From Desulfobacteraceae bacterium (lineage in GTDB: Bacteria; Desulfobacterota; Desulfobacteria; Desulfobacterales; RPRI01): a stretch of 32,184 nt of DNA. Below, piece by piece: positions 7,414 to 16,978 of the stretch. The notes beneath the pieces are model-generated. The model was not told the DNA's origin. It saw only the letters and a program-made list of their open reading frames with translations, and ran no database searches. The stretch covers positions 1-32,184 of the forward strand of contig RPRI01000051.1 in NCBI GenBank assembly GCA_003818505.1. The letters are read 5' to 3'. A program made the translations under genes and the position numbers. Each line of letters starts with the position of its first letter. The first letter of the stretch is position 1.

Positions 7414-8838
7414 ATGACTTTCAATTCCTATACTTTCATCATTTTCTTTGGTATGGTCCTGACGCTTCACTATTCACCCTTGAACTGGAAGTTCAAGAAA
7501 TTCAACGTGCTCGTTGCCAGTTATTTATTCTATGCTGCCTGGCATCCACCCTTTGTCATCCTTTTGTTGATCTGTACCCTGGCGGACTGGTTTGCGAGTA
7601 AAGGCATTGCGTCATCTGATACCATTGGCAAAAGGCGTTTCTTTCTTTGCATCGCCCTTTGCGTCAACCTAAGCATGCTGGCCTTTTTTAAATACGCCAA
7701 CTTTTTGATGGAAAACTTTATCTGGATGATGAGCCTTTTCTCCATTCAGTATCAGCCTTTAAAGATAGACATCGTTTTGCCACTGGGCATTTCTTTTTTC
7801 ACGTTTCAGTCGCTTACCTACACACTTGATATTTACAAACACAAAGCACAAGCCTGGCCGTCGTTCCTGGATTTTGCACTATTTGTCAGCTTCTTCCCCA
7901 AACTAGTCATTGGCCCCATCACAAGAGCTTTTGACTTCTTGCCGCAATGTCAAAATCCTACAAATATAGATATTGCTAAGGTGTCCTGGGGATTTTTCCT
8001 GTTGATTCTTGGCTTATTTGAAAAAGTGATTATGTCAGACTGCCTACTGGCGCCAGTAGCCGATATGTTATTTAATGAAGTGGGAACACCGGACATTATT
8101 AGTGCATGGACAGGCACGCTGGCTTTTACCGGCCAGATATTTTTTGATTTTGCCGGATATTCCACCTGTGCAATCGGTGTAGCGCTTTGCCTGGGATTTA
8201 CCCTACCCCAAAACTTTAAATATCCTTATGCGGCTATCGGTTTTTCCGATTTCTGGCGTCGCTGGCATATATCATTATCAAGTTGGCTGAAAGACTATCT
8301 TTACATATCTTTAGGTGGGAATAGAAAAGGGAATGTCAGGACATACATTAATCTTTTTCTTACCATGCTGATCGGTGGTCTGTGGCATGGCGCCTCATGG
8401 ACCTTTGTTGCCTGGGGTGGTTTGCACGGCTTATATCTCGTTATAGAGCGATTTCTAAAAAGCATTGTGCCCGATTCACTGGTATGGACGAAATTACCTG
8501 TGCAGTTTTTTTTTGCGTTAATCACATTCATTGCTGTTTCCTTCGCCTGGGTTTTTTTTCGTGCGGATTCATTCGGACAGGCGTTTACAATTATTACGAC
8601 CATGCTGACTTTAGGGCCTGATTCACCTACCATCAGGATTAAATATTTTTACGTCCCGCTGACTCTGAGCATTACCGCAGCGATCCTTGTTTCACACTGG
8701 ATCATGCGGGAACGTTCACTGGAGGCCATCATTGGGAAAATGCCCTGGTGGCTCAGAGGTATTGTATTGGCTGTATTAATGATCATCATTGTCACCTGCT
8801 CCGGAGAAGATCGTGCATTCATCTACTTCCAATTCTAA
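7414..8838 (+). CDS. MBOAT family O-acyltransferase (AlgI-like)
   Basis: A polytopic membrane O-acyltransferase of about 474 residues. It starts MTFNSYTFIIFF, the usual AlgI-type beginning, so ATG 7414 is preferred over the in-frame TTG at 7387. Hallmarks are FFPKLVIGPI, DFWRRWHISLSSWLKDYLYI, GGNRKG, and the invariant-His motif GGLWHGASW (His about residue 325). AlgI/PatA-type proteins move acetyl groups across the inner membrane to a periplasmic partner that acetylates the polysaccharide. The partner here is the SGNH protein encoded by the next, overlapping gene. Some ten or more hydrophobic segments fit the family. Confidence 0.92.
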   Translation: MTFNSYTFIIFFGMVLTLHYSPLNWKFKKFNVLVASYLFYAAWHPPFVILLLICTLADWFASKGIASSDTIGKRRFFLCIALCVNLSMLAFFKYANFLMENFIWMMSLFSIQYQPLKIDIVLPLGISFFTFQSLTYTLDIYKHKAQAWPSFLDFALFVSFFPKLVIGPITRAFDFLPQCQNPTNIDIAKVSWGFFLLILGLFEKVIMSDCLLAPVADMLFNEVGTPDIISAWTGTLAFTGQIFFDFAGYSTCAIGVALCLGFTLPQNFKYPYAAIGFSDFWRRWHISLSSWLKDYLYISLGGNRKGNVRTYINLFLTMLIGGLWHGASWTFVAWGGLHGLYLVIERFLKSIVPDSLVWTKLPVQFFFALITFIAVSFAWVFFRADSFGQAFTIITTMLTLGPDSPTIRIKYFYVPLTLSITAAILVSHWIMRERSLEAIIGKMPWWLRGIVLAVLMIIIVTCSGEDRAFIYFQF

Positions 8839-9814
8839 CAACAGCGGCTGGGGCAAAAGCTGGCTTTTGGGACTGCTCATCGCCCTTTTTTTGCTTGGCG
8901 GGCTCGAATTCGCCTGGCGGATCAACGGACATCAACCCGACATTGTTGACGATCAACGTTTATGGGCAATGGAGAGAAGCAAAGCAGGCACATCTCCCAA
9001 GGAGATCGTTTTGCTTGGCTCATCCCGGATACAGACCGATATTTCAATGGCGACCTTGCGCCGTTTCATCCCGGATTACAACATTATAAATCTTCCAATA
9101 GACGGCACATGCGCTAATGCCACATTGCATGATCTTGCCGAGGATGATAAGTTTTCAGGTACGGTTATTATGGAAACAACATCGGAATGTTTGATGTTCG
9201 GTTATGATCAGAAGATAAGTCAGCAATCCTATGTCGATTATTATCATAGAGTTTATAATCTCAATGTGGAGGCAAACCGCCTCATCGCGACATTTTTACA
9301 GAAAAATTTAACAATAATTAATCCGTATTTAAACTTGATAAAAGTGACAGGAGACATAATTCGAAAAAATAAATGGCGTGAGCCAAATTATGTGACCACT
9401 TACGAGGATCGTTCGCGTTTGGCTGATTATACAAAATTGGATATCACCGAAAACAAAGCTATGCGACTGATAAAAACCGAGGGGCATTACAGGAAATTGT
9501 TACCGCGTATTTCAACACAACTATTGCAGGACCAATTAGCAAGTATCAATACCGATGTAGAAAAAATTATCAACCGTGATGGTAAGGTAATCTTCGTGCG
9601 ATTCCCAGCCTCAGACGAACACTGGGATATGGACGAGAGATATTTTCCACGTGATAAGTATTGGGATACGATCGCTCCTTTAACGAAGGCGCGAATACTG
9701 CACTTCAAAGATATAGATATCATAAATAGCCTGCGATGCCCCGACACATCGCATTTGGATGTTAGAGATACAGTAACATTTACATCAAAACTATTTAATG
9801 AGATATCAAAATAA
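8813..9814 (+). CDS. SGNH-fold O-acetylation partner of the MBOAT protein
   Basis: An N-terminal signal anchor (WLLGLLIALFLLGGLEFAW) precedes a periplasmic SGNH-like domain. Block I is LLGSSRIQTD (G69-S70-S71-R72), and the C-terminal D-x-x-H dyad is D311-T-S-H314. In AlgJ/AlgX/PatB-like proteins the Ser-His-Asp triad places the acetyl group on the polymer. GTG 8813 is preferred as start because ggag lies six bases upstream and the gene then overlaps the MBOAT gene by 26 bases; an in-frame TTG at 8789 is the alternative. The pairing with MBOAT strongly suggests O-acetylation of the EPS made by this locus. Confidence 0.78.
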   Translation: MHSSTSNSNNSGWGKSWLLGLLIALFLLGGLEFAWRINGHQPDIVDDQRLWAMERSKAGTSPKEIVLLGSSRIQTDISMATLRRFIPDYNIINLPIDGTCANATLHDLAEDDKFSGTVIMETTSECLMFGYDQKISQQSYVDYYHRVYNLNVEANRLIATFLQKNLTIINPYLNLIKVTGDIIRKNKWREPNYVTTYEDRSRLADYTKLDITENKAMRLIKTEGHYRKLLPRISTQLLQDQLASINTDVEKIINRDGKVIFVRFPASDEHWDMDERYFPRDKYWDTIAPLTKARILHFKDIDIINSLRCPDTSHLDVRDTVTFTSKLFNEISK

Positions 9815-9896
9815 TTAAAGGCTTTTATCAATTTTCGAAGGGCTCGGTCACTTACTAAAAGCGATTGACAAACATTTTCTTGGGGACGCCCGGTAA

Positions 9897-9974
9897 CTTG
9901 CCTTTCGCTAATTTTATAGTTGCTCAATCTTCGCGATTAATTCGAAACGCGATTCAAAATTAGCGAAAGGTAAG
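9897..9974. repeat. Large inverted repeat, 19-bp arms
   Basis: Arms 9897-9915 and 9956-9974 are complementary at 18 of 19 positions and enclose a 40-base loop. The loop holds a smaller tcgcg/cgcga pairing. It lies in the 185-base gap between the SGNH gene and the acyltransferase gene, ending 25 bases before the latter's start. It has no T-run, so it is not a classic terminator. It could be an mRNA-stability hairpin, or the remnant of a palindromic mobile repeat. Confidence 0.8.
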
Positions 9975-9999
9975 ATATTTTATTGAAGGGAATAATAAA

Positions 10000-11142
10000 A
10001 TGATCGAAGGCAAACAAAGAGTATTGTGGATTGATGTATTAAAAGGTCTTGCAATACTGACTGTAGTATTGAGCCATGCTCCTTGGTTACATCGAATGGG
10101 ACCCAAAGGAGTGTCTGTGATTGCTTCTTTTGCTATCCCATCATTCTGTTTAGTCTCTGGATACTTCTTCAACCCAAATGCATCATTTCGAGACCACATC
10201 CGCAGGCGTTTTAATTCTTTATTAAGACCTTATATTTTTATATCTGTTGTAGTGATTATAGCCTATGTAATCTTTAGAGGCGCCCCATCCGTATGGTGGT
10301 ATTTATTTTGGACTATTTACGGTAATGGGCCAAATCTTCCCAAACAAATGTTTCATCTATTTTACTTAACAAATTTATTTATTGTCACATTGTTTGTCTG
10401 GGCTTTATTCAGATATTTTAAATTATTAAAATCCTCTAATAGCCTTCAATTATTATTTATTATGGGATTTCTTGTTCTTGGTGCACTGGGCATACAATTA
10501 TTCTGGAATGTTAAAGTGCCAATATCTGTAACTAACTATTTCATGACCGATGGTAATCTTACCTTGATAAATGGTCTTCTCAAAAATCCTTCATACTCAC
10601 AAGAATCACTTTTAGTGGATAAACAGTTTACCCTATACGGCTTACCGTGGAGCTTGGATTTTGTGCTAGTAACGTCTGCATTTTTCATGAGTGGTTATTT
10701 TGTAAAGCAGAATAAACTTGATCATTTATTTAATAAAGGAACCATAGCTTTTATCATGCTATTGGTCGTAATAGTGTGTCATTCCTTTTATAATTATACA
10801 ATTAATTTAAATGTTCGTGTGTATGATCATCTCATTATCTCTACTACAGAAAGTTTTGCAGCTATTTATATTTTAATATATTTGTCTTTTTATCTCGGAA
10901 AAATGGATAACAAAATGACGCAGTTTATCAAATACGTTGGCCGCTATTCGTTAATCGTTTATATTTTTCATCCACACGCACAGAGTAACGTTTACCGCAC
11001 ATTGCTATCATCACTTTCCGAATCAATATCATTTATTGCGATTCCGCTGTCATTTATCGCAGGTGTAAGTTTGCCATTATTATTAAACTGGCTTTTACTC
11101 GAAAGATTCAAATCCTTTCGTTTCTGGTTTTACGCAAAATAA
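10000..11142 (+). CDS. Acyltransferase family 3 (OatA/WecH-like) membrane protein
   Basis: A 380-residue multi-pass membrane protein of the Acyl_transf_3 (PF01757) type. The N-terminal signature RVLWIDVLKGLAILTVVLSH carries the conserved His; SFCLVSGYFF and the RRRFNSLLRPYIF segment follow. A late YSLIVYIFHP matches the conserved final part. About ten hydrophobic helices are visible. Such enzymes acetylate or succinylate sugars of surface glycans. A good ribosome binding site (gaaggg) lies upstream of ATG 10000. With the MBOAT system and the gene at 12015 it gives the locus several acylation routes. Confidence 0.85.
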   Translation: MIEGKQRVLWIDVLKGLAILTVVLSHAPWLHRMGPKGVSVIASFAIPSFCLVSGYFFNPNASFRDHIRRRFNSLLRPYIFISVVVIIAYVIFRGAPSVWWYLFWTIYGNGPNLPKQMFHLFYLTNLFIVTLFVWALFRYFKLLKSSNSLQLLFIMGFLVLGALGIQLFWNVKVPISVTNYFMTDGNLTLINGLLKNPSYSQESLLVDKQFTLYGLPWSLDFVLVTSAFFMSGYFVKQNKLDHLFNKGTIAFIMLLVVIVCHSFYNYTINLNVRVYDHLIISTTESFAAIYILIYLSFYLGKMDNKMTQFIKYVGRYSLIVYIFHPHAQSNVYRTLLSSLSESISFIAIPLSFIAGVSLPLLLNWLLLERFKSFRFWFYAK

Positions 11143-11289
11143 GTGGGTTCAAATACCTGATTTAACCCCATTTGTGTCCAGTAGCGTATTATGATGCATT
11201 ATACACTATCCACGAGTTATAGAAAGGCTTTGCAAAAAAAATCAGAACGCCAAAAAATTGGATATCAACAAAATTATCATCAAAATAAG

Positions 11290-11994
11290 ATGCTCATTAT
11301 TAACGCCGATGACTATGGTTTAAATACAGAAACAACGGACAATATACTCTCCTGTTTCGCCCGGAAGAGGATATACTCCGCCAGCGCGATGACCTTTATG
11401 TCTGATTCGGAAAGGGCAGCGAATCTGGCACATGAAACAAAGATACCGGTAGGACTTCATCTTAATTTCAATGAGCCATTCACGGGGCCAACAGCATCTT
11501 CAAGACTTAGAGAACACCATCAAAAAGTAACCACCTACCTAAACGCGAGAAAGTGGAATCAGATTCTCTATAACCCATTCTTATGTAATGCCTTCGACTT
11601 TGTTTTTCAGGCCCAGTGGGATGAATTTACCCGGATTTATCACAAGGAGCCGCAACGGTTGGATGGGCATCGTCATATGCACTTGTGCATGAATGTGCTG
11701 CTATCCGGAAAGATCCCGAAGGGGATTAAAATAAGAAGAAATTTTACTTTCAGTCGCGGGGAAAAAAAATTCATGAATCGACTTTATCGGCACCTCATTG
11801 ATTGGTGGTTGTCATCGAACTTCTCATGCACAGATTCCTTTTTTTCTATGGAGCCGATCGATTTGGCAAAGCTTCAAAAATTCGTCTTTTTATCCAAGAC
11901 GTCAGAGGTTGAGGTTATGGTACACCCCGGCAGGGAAAAAGAGTACCTCTTCTTGTTGAGTCCGGTGTGGGAACACCTGATTCGTAAAGAATAA
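11290..11994 (+). CDS. YdjC/ChbG-type carbohydrate deacetylase (canonical motifs)
   Basis: A NodB-like TIM-barrel deacetylase of the YdjC/ChbG family. Metal-binding residues are visible: D7-D8 in INADDYGLN, H57 in GLHLNF, and D125-x-H127 with H129/H131 in LDGHRHMH. The late EVMVHPG matches the family's final His motif. Family members remove acetyl groups from N-acetylated sugars. The start at 11290 places the usual M-L-I-I-N-A-D-D beginning at the N-terminus. An in-frame ATG at 11191 would add 33 basic residues unlike the family. Neither start has a strong ribosome binding site. It probably trims the EPS repeat unit or a precursor. Confidence 0.82.
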   Translation: MLIINADDYGLNTETTDNILSCFARKRIYSASAMTFMSDSERAANLAHETKIPVGLHLNFNEPFTGPTASSRLREHHQKVTTYLNARKWNQILYNPFLCNAFDFVFQAQWDEFTRIYHKEPQRLDGHRHMHLCMNVLLSGKIPKGIKIRRNFTFSRGEKKFMNRLYRHLIDWWLSSNFSCTDSFFSMEPIDLAKLQKFVFLSKTSEVEVMVHPGREKEYLFLLSPVWEHLIRKE

Positions 11995-12014
11995 TTTTAT
12001 TATAAGGAGTATTT

Positions 12015-13034
12015 TTGCGCAACATTACCTACAGCAACAAGTTGCAGGACAGAGACCATGTAATTGACTTTACAAAAGGATTTTTAGTGATAGCAATGGT
12101 CGTCTACCATACACTCAATTATTTCCTTCCAACCTTTGATAGACTCTTTGCTTACGTCTCTTTCGTTACTTGGGCATTTATCTTCTATTCCGGCTTCATG
12201 TGCGGAACCATCTATTTCAAAAGATTTATTATCAATAGAGAAGCTGTATACAAAAGACTGAGCGTTAGAGCTCTGAAATTGATACTGTTATATATTATTA
12301 TCAATCTACTCATTTATGTATTCATTAAAAGTAATGAAGAGTGCGTCCATTTCAATTCAAGAACAGTCTACGATAATTTTGTTCTTATCTTTTTCAGTGG
12401 CGGTAATCAATTTACAGATTTTAACGTGTTGCTGCCGATTGCATATACTCTTCTCATCTGTGCGCCACTAATTGGTCTTCATAAATTCAAATATCCCGTA
12501 TATTTTATTTTAATCTCCGTGTTTGTATTATTGTCCTTTATTAATGTAACTACTCATAATATAAATTGTGTCCTTACAGGAATATTGGGAGTGTTCACAG
12601 GTCTCATTTTCAATGAATTACATCCCAAACTTTATATCACATCAATTCGATATATGGGGTTTCTGTTTTTGATGCTGTTTTTGTTTCTTGTTATTCCATA
12701 TGAACCCAGAACGTACTTATTAGGTTTCATTATATATATTATCTTGGTTATTTACAACCTACATTCCTTAGGTATGCTGACAGCATCATTCAAAGTAGTA
12801 ACTTATAGCATTGATAAACTCGGTCAATATTCGCTGTTTTTATATCTGGCTCAAATTGCCATATTACAGGTTTTTAGAAAATTATTTTGGTTTAGTTCAT
12901 CGTCTATTACGATTGATCATGTTCTGATTTTTGTTTTTGTGAATGTATTCCTACTTGTTTTATGTTATCTGGCTGATTATTTACGGAAAAATATCACTTT
13001 CATAGATAAGGCTTACCTGTTCGTCTTCTCGTAA
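12015..13034 (+). CDS. Acyltransferase-like multi-pass membrane protein
   Basis: About ten hydrophobic helices. The N-terminal motif RDHVIDFTKGFLVIAMVVYH resembles the D-x3-G-x5-V-x3-H beginning of acyltransferase-3 and related proteins, and a later GQYSLFLYLAQIAIL matches their final conserved block. Overall similarity is weaker than for the gene at 10000. Start TTG 12015 is supported by aaggag at 12004-12009. It most likely transfers an acyl group to a surface glycan, perhaps at a different position from the other acyltransferases of the locus. A transport role cannot be excluded. Confidence 0.65.
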   Translation: MRNITYSNKLQDRDHVIDFTKGFLVIAMVVYHTLNYFLPTFDRLFAYVSFVTWAFIFYSGFMCGTIYFKRFIINREAVYKRLSVRALKLILLYIIINLLIYVFIKSNEECVHFNSRTVYDNFVLIFFSGGNQFTDFNVLLPIAYTLLICAPLIGLHKFKYPVYFILISVFVLLSFINVTTHNINCVLTGILGVFTGLIFNELHPKLYITSIRYMGFLFLMLFLFLVIPYEPRTYLLGFIIYIILVIYNLHSLGMLTASFKVVTYSIDKLGQYSLFLYLAQIAILQVFRKLFWFSSSSITIDHVLIFVFVNVFLLVLCYLADYLRKNITFIDKAYLFVFS

Positions 13035-13118
13035 ACAACAATTATCATATAATAATATTCTACCAAATATTTTCGCACTTGTATTGTTCACAAAAATAGA
13101 ACCACAGGAGAATTTCAT

Positions 13119-14489
13119 TTGCTACAATTGCCTCTAATACTTGCGTGCATCTTTATCTTTTTTATGCTTAGGCTGGATCGAAAGCAATATCCTGAAGCAA
13201 CTTATGCGCTATGGATTCCGGCTATTTGGATGCTGCTCATTACCAGTAAAGGCAGCATAGCTGTTTGGTTTGGTGCTGGCGGTGAAATGGATGAAGGCAA
13301 TAGCCTGGATAGGTTGTTATTAAGCGTTCTCTTGATCATTGCACTGCTGATTTTAATAAAAAAGCGTTTCAATTGGGCAAATCATATAAAGGATAATTCA
13401 TGGCTTATGGTGCTCATATGCTTTACGCTGGTCACTGTTTTATGGTCCGATATGCCGTTCGTATCATTTAAACGATGGATTAGATGGACCATTTCTGCAG
13501 TAATCATGGCGTTTGTTGTGCGGACTGAGGTTGAGCCGCGCCAAGCATTACTGAGTGTCTTCAGAAGAGTTGTTTACGTTAATATACCTCTTTCAATCAT
13601 AGTAGTCAGATTTTATGGCGATCTGGGGAGACAATATGTACCTTGGTCAGGCGATTTGACATGGATCGGAGTTGGAACGCATAAGAACGCTTTGACAGCT
13701 CTTTGTGTTTTTGCAATGTTTTTCTTGGTTTGGACATTCATAAGAAGATGGCGGAGCATTGAGAAGCCAACCACATGGTACCAAACATATTTGGAGGTCT
13801 TTATTTTTTTATTAGCATTTTATCTTTTCATGGGTCCGCAACATTCTTTAACGTATTCTTCGACCTCGCTTGTCTGTCTTGTTATCGGCGTGGCAACTCT
13901 CCTAATTTTCAATTGGTTAAAGAAACGTAATATTGTTTTAAACGCTAATTTAATATCAATCTTTATAGGTTTCATAATTCTTTTTGGCACAATTACCCCA
14001 TTTATGGGGCATTTGCCATTTTTTGACGTTTCGGAGGTTCTCAATCGTGACTCTACACTAACCGGAAGAGCAGATCTTTGGGATAGACTCGTACCTTGCG
14101 CGAAACAGAACTTCCTTTTAGGTTACGGAATTGGTGCATTTTGGAGTGATTTACGTATTGATGAAATGCGGTCAATGGAAGCCCACAACGGGTATCTCGA
14201 CGTGATCCTGAACTATGGCCTTGTTGGACTCATTTTATTCTCAATATTTTTGTTGAATTCAAGTCGCAAAGCCCATAGGGAAATAATAAAAAACTCTGAT
14301 TGGGGCATTTTTTGGTTTTGTGTTATTCTGATGACTCTGATTCAAAATATACCTGAATCATCACTTTCTCCATTTACAGGTCTCTTTCGGGTGGCTCTTC
14401 TTCTTCAAATCTGTTGTCAAACAGGAACACAATCTAAACCGATAATGGAAACAGACAATTATGCGAGTTGTGCAAAGGTCTCAAATTGA
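13119..14489 (+). CDS. O-antigen ligase / Wzy-type polymerase (ExoQ-like)
   Basis: A 456-residue membrane protein with about ten to twelve helices and the large periplasmic loop of the Wzy_C (PF04932) family. Hallmarks are GVGTHKNALT, RDSTLTGRADLWDRL, LLGYGIGAFW and EAHNGYLDVILNYGLVGL, which carry the conserved Arg, His and Gly residues of the polymerase/ligase group. It would join lipid-linked repeat units into a polymer at the periplasmic face. Start TTG 13119 has aggag eight bases upstream. Its stop overlaps a possible start of the flippase gene, in line with Wzx/Wzy working together. Confidence 0.88.
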   Translation: MLQLPLILACIFIFFMLRLDRKQYPEATYALWIPAIWMLLITSKGSIAVWFGAGGEMDEGNSLDRLLLSVLLIIALLILIKKRFNWANHIKDNSWLMVLICFTLVTVLWSDMPFVSFKRWIRWTISAVIMAFVVRTEVEPRQALLSVFRRVVYVNIPLSIIVVRFYGDLGRQYVPWSGDLTWIGVGTHKNALTALCVFAMFFLVWTFIRRWRSIEKPTTWYQTYLEVFIFLLAFYLFMGPQHSLTYSSTSLVCLVIGVATLLIFNWLKKRNIVLNANLISIFIGFIILFGTITPFMGHLPFFDVSEVLNRDSTLTGRADLWDRLVPCAKQNFLLGYGIGAFWSDLRIDEMRSMEAHNGYLDVILNYGLVGLILFSIFLLNSSRKAHREIIKNSDWGIFWFCVILMTLIQNIPESSLSPFTGLFRVALLLQICCQTGTQSKPIMETDNYASCAKVSN

Positions 14490-16000
14490 AACCTAAAGAT
14501 TACACAAACTTTTTTGATACAGAAAAACTTAAAGGAGATATGAAACAACGGGCGATCAGGGGTGGAATAATCACTTCGGTAAGCCAGGTAATCATGTTTG
14601 TTTTACGTTTAGCTTCTATCATGGTCCTGGCGCGTCTGCTTATTCCCGAGCACTTCGGTTTAATAGGCATGGTGACCGCGCTCACTGTCTTTATCGAAAA
14701 GTTTGAAGATCTAGGTTTGGGTGATGCGGTTGTTCAGAGAAAGGAGATTACCCATGAGCAGGTAAGTACTCTTTTCTGGTTAAACATGGTCATTTGTTTA
14801 TTTATAGCAATTCTGGTTGCCCTCTGCGCGAAAGCTATTGCCTGGTTTTATAATGATCAGCGTTTGCTTTGGATAACCGTTGCACTATCTTCGAACTTTA
14901 TCTTTTCAGGATTTTCCATTCAGCCCATGGCGCTTATCAGGCGTAGAATGCGCTTTGATCATTTTGCTTTAGTAAGAATACTATCAACAGCAGTTGGATT
15001 GGCTGTTGCTATTATATTAGCTTTGTTGGATTACGGGTATTGGGCATTGGTCTGGAAAGAGATTAGCAGATCAGTGACTGTCACTGTATTGGCCTGGTCA
15101 TTCTGTACCTGGCGGCCCAGCTTACCTGCCCGTAATTCCGGTGTAAAATCAATGCTTAAATTCGGGGGCAATGTTACCGGTTATAATATACTTTATTATT
15201 TATCAAATAATTTGGATTCGATTCTACTTGGCAAATTTTACGGTGCCGTGCCGGTTGGTCTCTATTCACGAGCAAGACAGTTATCTGCAATTCCCATGAA
15301 TCCCTTACTCGAACCTATGCAGTATGTCTCTCTTCCGGCACTCAGTGCTTTACAAAATGATCCTGTTAATTACCTGAACTATTTTAAAAAAATGTTGTCA
15401 ATCCTTTGTTTTTTATATATGCCTATAATCGTTTATATCTGTATCTATTCACATCCTATCGTCTACATAGCCTTGGGCGCACAATGGATGGATACCGTTT
15501 CCATCTTCCGTTTACTTGCGTTTTCAGTTTTTATCTCCCCTATTGTTGTCATGCTTGGAGTGATTATGGTATCTACTGGCAAGTCTAAGCGATATTTTTT
15601 CTGGGGTTTGTTCACATCCTTATCAACCATCATTGCTTTTGTAGTCGGCATCAGATGGGGAGCAATCGGCCTGGCTGCTTCATGGTCAGTTTCATCAATA
15701 GCAAACCTGATATTTTCCTTGTTTTTCGTATTTAAAGGTTCTCCTGTTGGTATTGCATCAACACTTAAAAGTATATACAGACCGGCGATTGCAAGCATTG
15801 TTATGGGAATTGCGCTTTTCTTAATCTATCAATACCTCTCATCTTTTCATGTAGCATTTCAAATGTCATTATCCGTGCTCCTGGGAAGCTTAATTTATCT
15901 TTTCATCTGGATGCTTTTCCCCGGTGGTTATAAAAATATTATTGAATTTGCATCCTATCCCCTGTCAATGCTGAAACGTAAACGAGAAATGAACAAATAA
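14486..16000 (+). CDS. Wzx-type polysaccharide flippase (PST/MOP superfamily)
   Basis: A roughly 500-residue membrane protein with twelve to fourteen helices. The N-terminus RAIRGGIITSVSQVIMFVLR, then LARLLIPEHFGLIGMV, the segment LGLGDAVVQRKEITHEQVST and later RQLSAIPMNPL are typical of the WcaJ-adjacent Wzx flippases (Polysacc_synt_3). It moves the lipid-linked repeat unit across the inner membrane. The start is uncertain. TTG 14486 overlaps the polymerase stop (TTGA) and has aaagg upstream; TTG 14468 gives six more residues; ATG 14540 has aaaggag but only two bases away. Confidence 0.88.
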   Translation: MKPKDYTNFFDTEKLKGDMKQRAIRGGIITSVSQVIMFVLRLASIMVLARLLIPEHFGLIGMVTALTVFIEKFEDLGLGDAVVQRKEITHEQVSTLFWLNMVICLFIAILVALCAKAIAWFYNDQRLLWITVALSSNFIFSGFSIQPMALIRRRMRFDHFALVRILSTAVGLAVAIILALLDYGYWALVWKEISRSVTVTVLAWSFCTWRPSLPARNSGVKSMLKFGGNVTGYNILYYLSNNLDSILLGKFYGAVPVGLYSRARQLSAIPMNPLLEPMQYVSLPALSALQNDPVNYLNYFKKMLSILCFLYMPIIVYICIYSHPIVYIALGAQWMDTVSIFRLLAFSVFISPIVVMLGVIMVSTGKSKRYFFWGLFTSLSTIIAFVVGIRWGAIGLAASWSVSSIANLIFSLFFVFKGSPVGIASTLKSIYRPAIASIVMGIALFLIYQYLSSFHVAFQMSLSVLLGSLIYLFIWMLFPGGYKNIIEFASYPLSMLKRKREMNK

Positions 16001-16026
16001 AAATAATACAGAAAGATGCTAAAATT

Positions 16027-16953
16027 ATGTCTATTATCGGCCATATAAAAAAGAAATTTTCCCCATCACTTGTTGCACAGTTGGGCTATTCCGATAAAGA
16101 CATTCTCGTTATTGTCAACATCGACGATGTCGGTTTGCATAAGGATGAGACGGAAGCAAGTTTCAGGGCTCTGAATTTTGGCATGGTTAAAAGCGGCAGC
16201 ATTATGGCTCCTTGCCCTAATTTTGATCATGTCATGAAATTGTGGAAAGAAAACCCAGACACCGATTTGGGCGTGCATTTGACTTTAACATGCGAATGGG
16301 GGGGAAAATATCCTTGGGCGCCGGTTTTCCCCAAAACTGATGTCCCCAGTTTGTATAATCCGGAAGGAATAATGTGGCCGACCACAGAAGCGCTTTTGCT
16401 GCATTCAAAACGAAAAGATATCGTAAGGGAACTAGAAGCACAGATCAACAAAGTGCTCGATACGGGATTAAAACCAAGTCATATCGATTATCATATGAAC
16501 TTCGGATTTCATACAGATTTATTTCCTATCATTATAGAATTATCTCATAAATTTAATCTTCCCCTGCGTGTTCCAAAGAGAAAGATATTCAAATTGCCAT
16601 TTGTCAAGAACAACGTATGGTCGTTACGAAGGAAGGGGTATATATTTCCGGATACGCGTAAGGGTATTTATATGATGGGAGGGGATGATCAATCGCTTGA
16701 ATTCCGAAAGATGAAATATCACGACCACCTTCGCTCATTAAAACCGGGCGTCCATAATATTAATGTGCACATTGCATTCCAAACTAAAGAACTGCAATAT
16801 CTCATGGGGTGGCATGATTCATCTATTCGGCAGATCGATTACGATGTATGGACCTCTGATGATATAAAAAAATTAGCAGAAGAGCTTGGAATCACTTTTA
16901 TAGGGTACAGACCGCTACAAAAGCTCCAAGAAAGATTACTGAACCGCATGTAA
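16027..16953 (+). CDS. Divergent YdjC-like deacetylase, paralogue 1
   Basis: A 308-residue NodB-like protein. The usual NADDFG motif reads NIDDVGLH (D33-D34), the next His lies in GVHLTLT (H84), and H152-x-D154-x-H156 plus H162 follow in KPSHIDYHMNFGFH, so the metal ligands are kept. The late family motif is replaced by NVHIAFQTKEL and YDVWTSDD. It has the same length and clearly the same origin as the gene at 18545, with long identical blocks. The N-terminal 20 residues before the motif differ. The shared substitutions suggest a subfamily with its own sugar substrate. Cytoplasmic: no signal peptide. Confidence 0.78.
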   Translation: MSIIGHIKKKFSPSLVAQLGYSDKDILVIVNIDDVGLHKDETEASFRALNFGMVKSGSIMAPCPNFDHVMKLWKENPDTDLGVHLTLTCEWGGKYPWAPVFPKTDVPSLYNPEGIMWPTTEALLLHSKRKDIVRELEAQINKVLDTGLKPSHIDYHMNFGFHTDLFPIIIELSHKFNLPLRVPKRKIFKLPFVKNNVWSLRRKGYIFPDTRKGIYMMGGDDQSLEFRKMKYHDHLRSLKPGVHNINVHIAFQTKELQYLMGWHDSSIRQIDYDVWTSDDIKKLAEELGITFIGYRPLQKLQERLLNRM

Positions 16954-16978
16954 TGCTAATTTATGAAAGGGTTGCTGT

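Noticed and set aside
9879-9888. Decamer cttggggacg shared with 26212-26221, possibly a mark of a REP-associated transposase relic
   Set aside because: Ten shared bases are too few, and no transposase fragment was found at either place.
9487-9927. Minus-strand open frame of 146 codons
   Set aside because: It is a shadow of the SGNH gene and the following gap; its composition is not protein-like.
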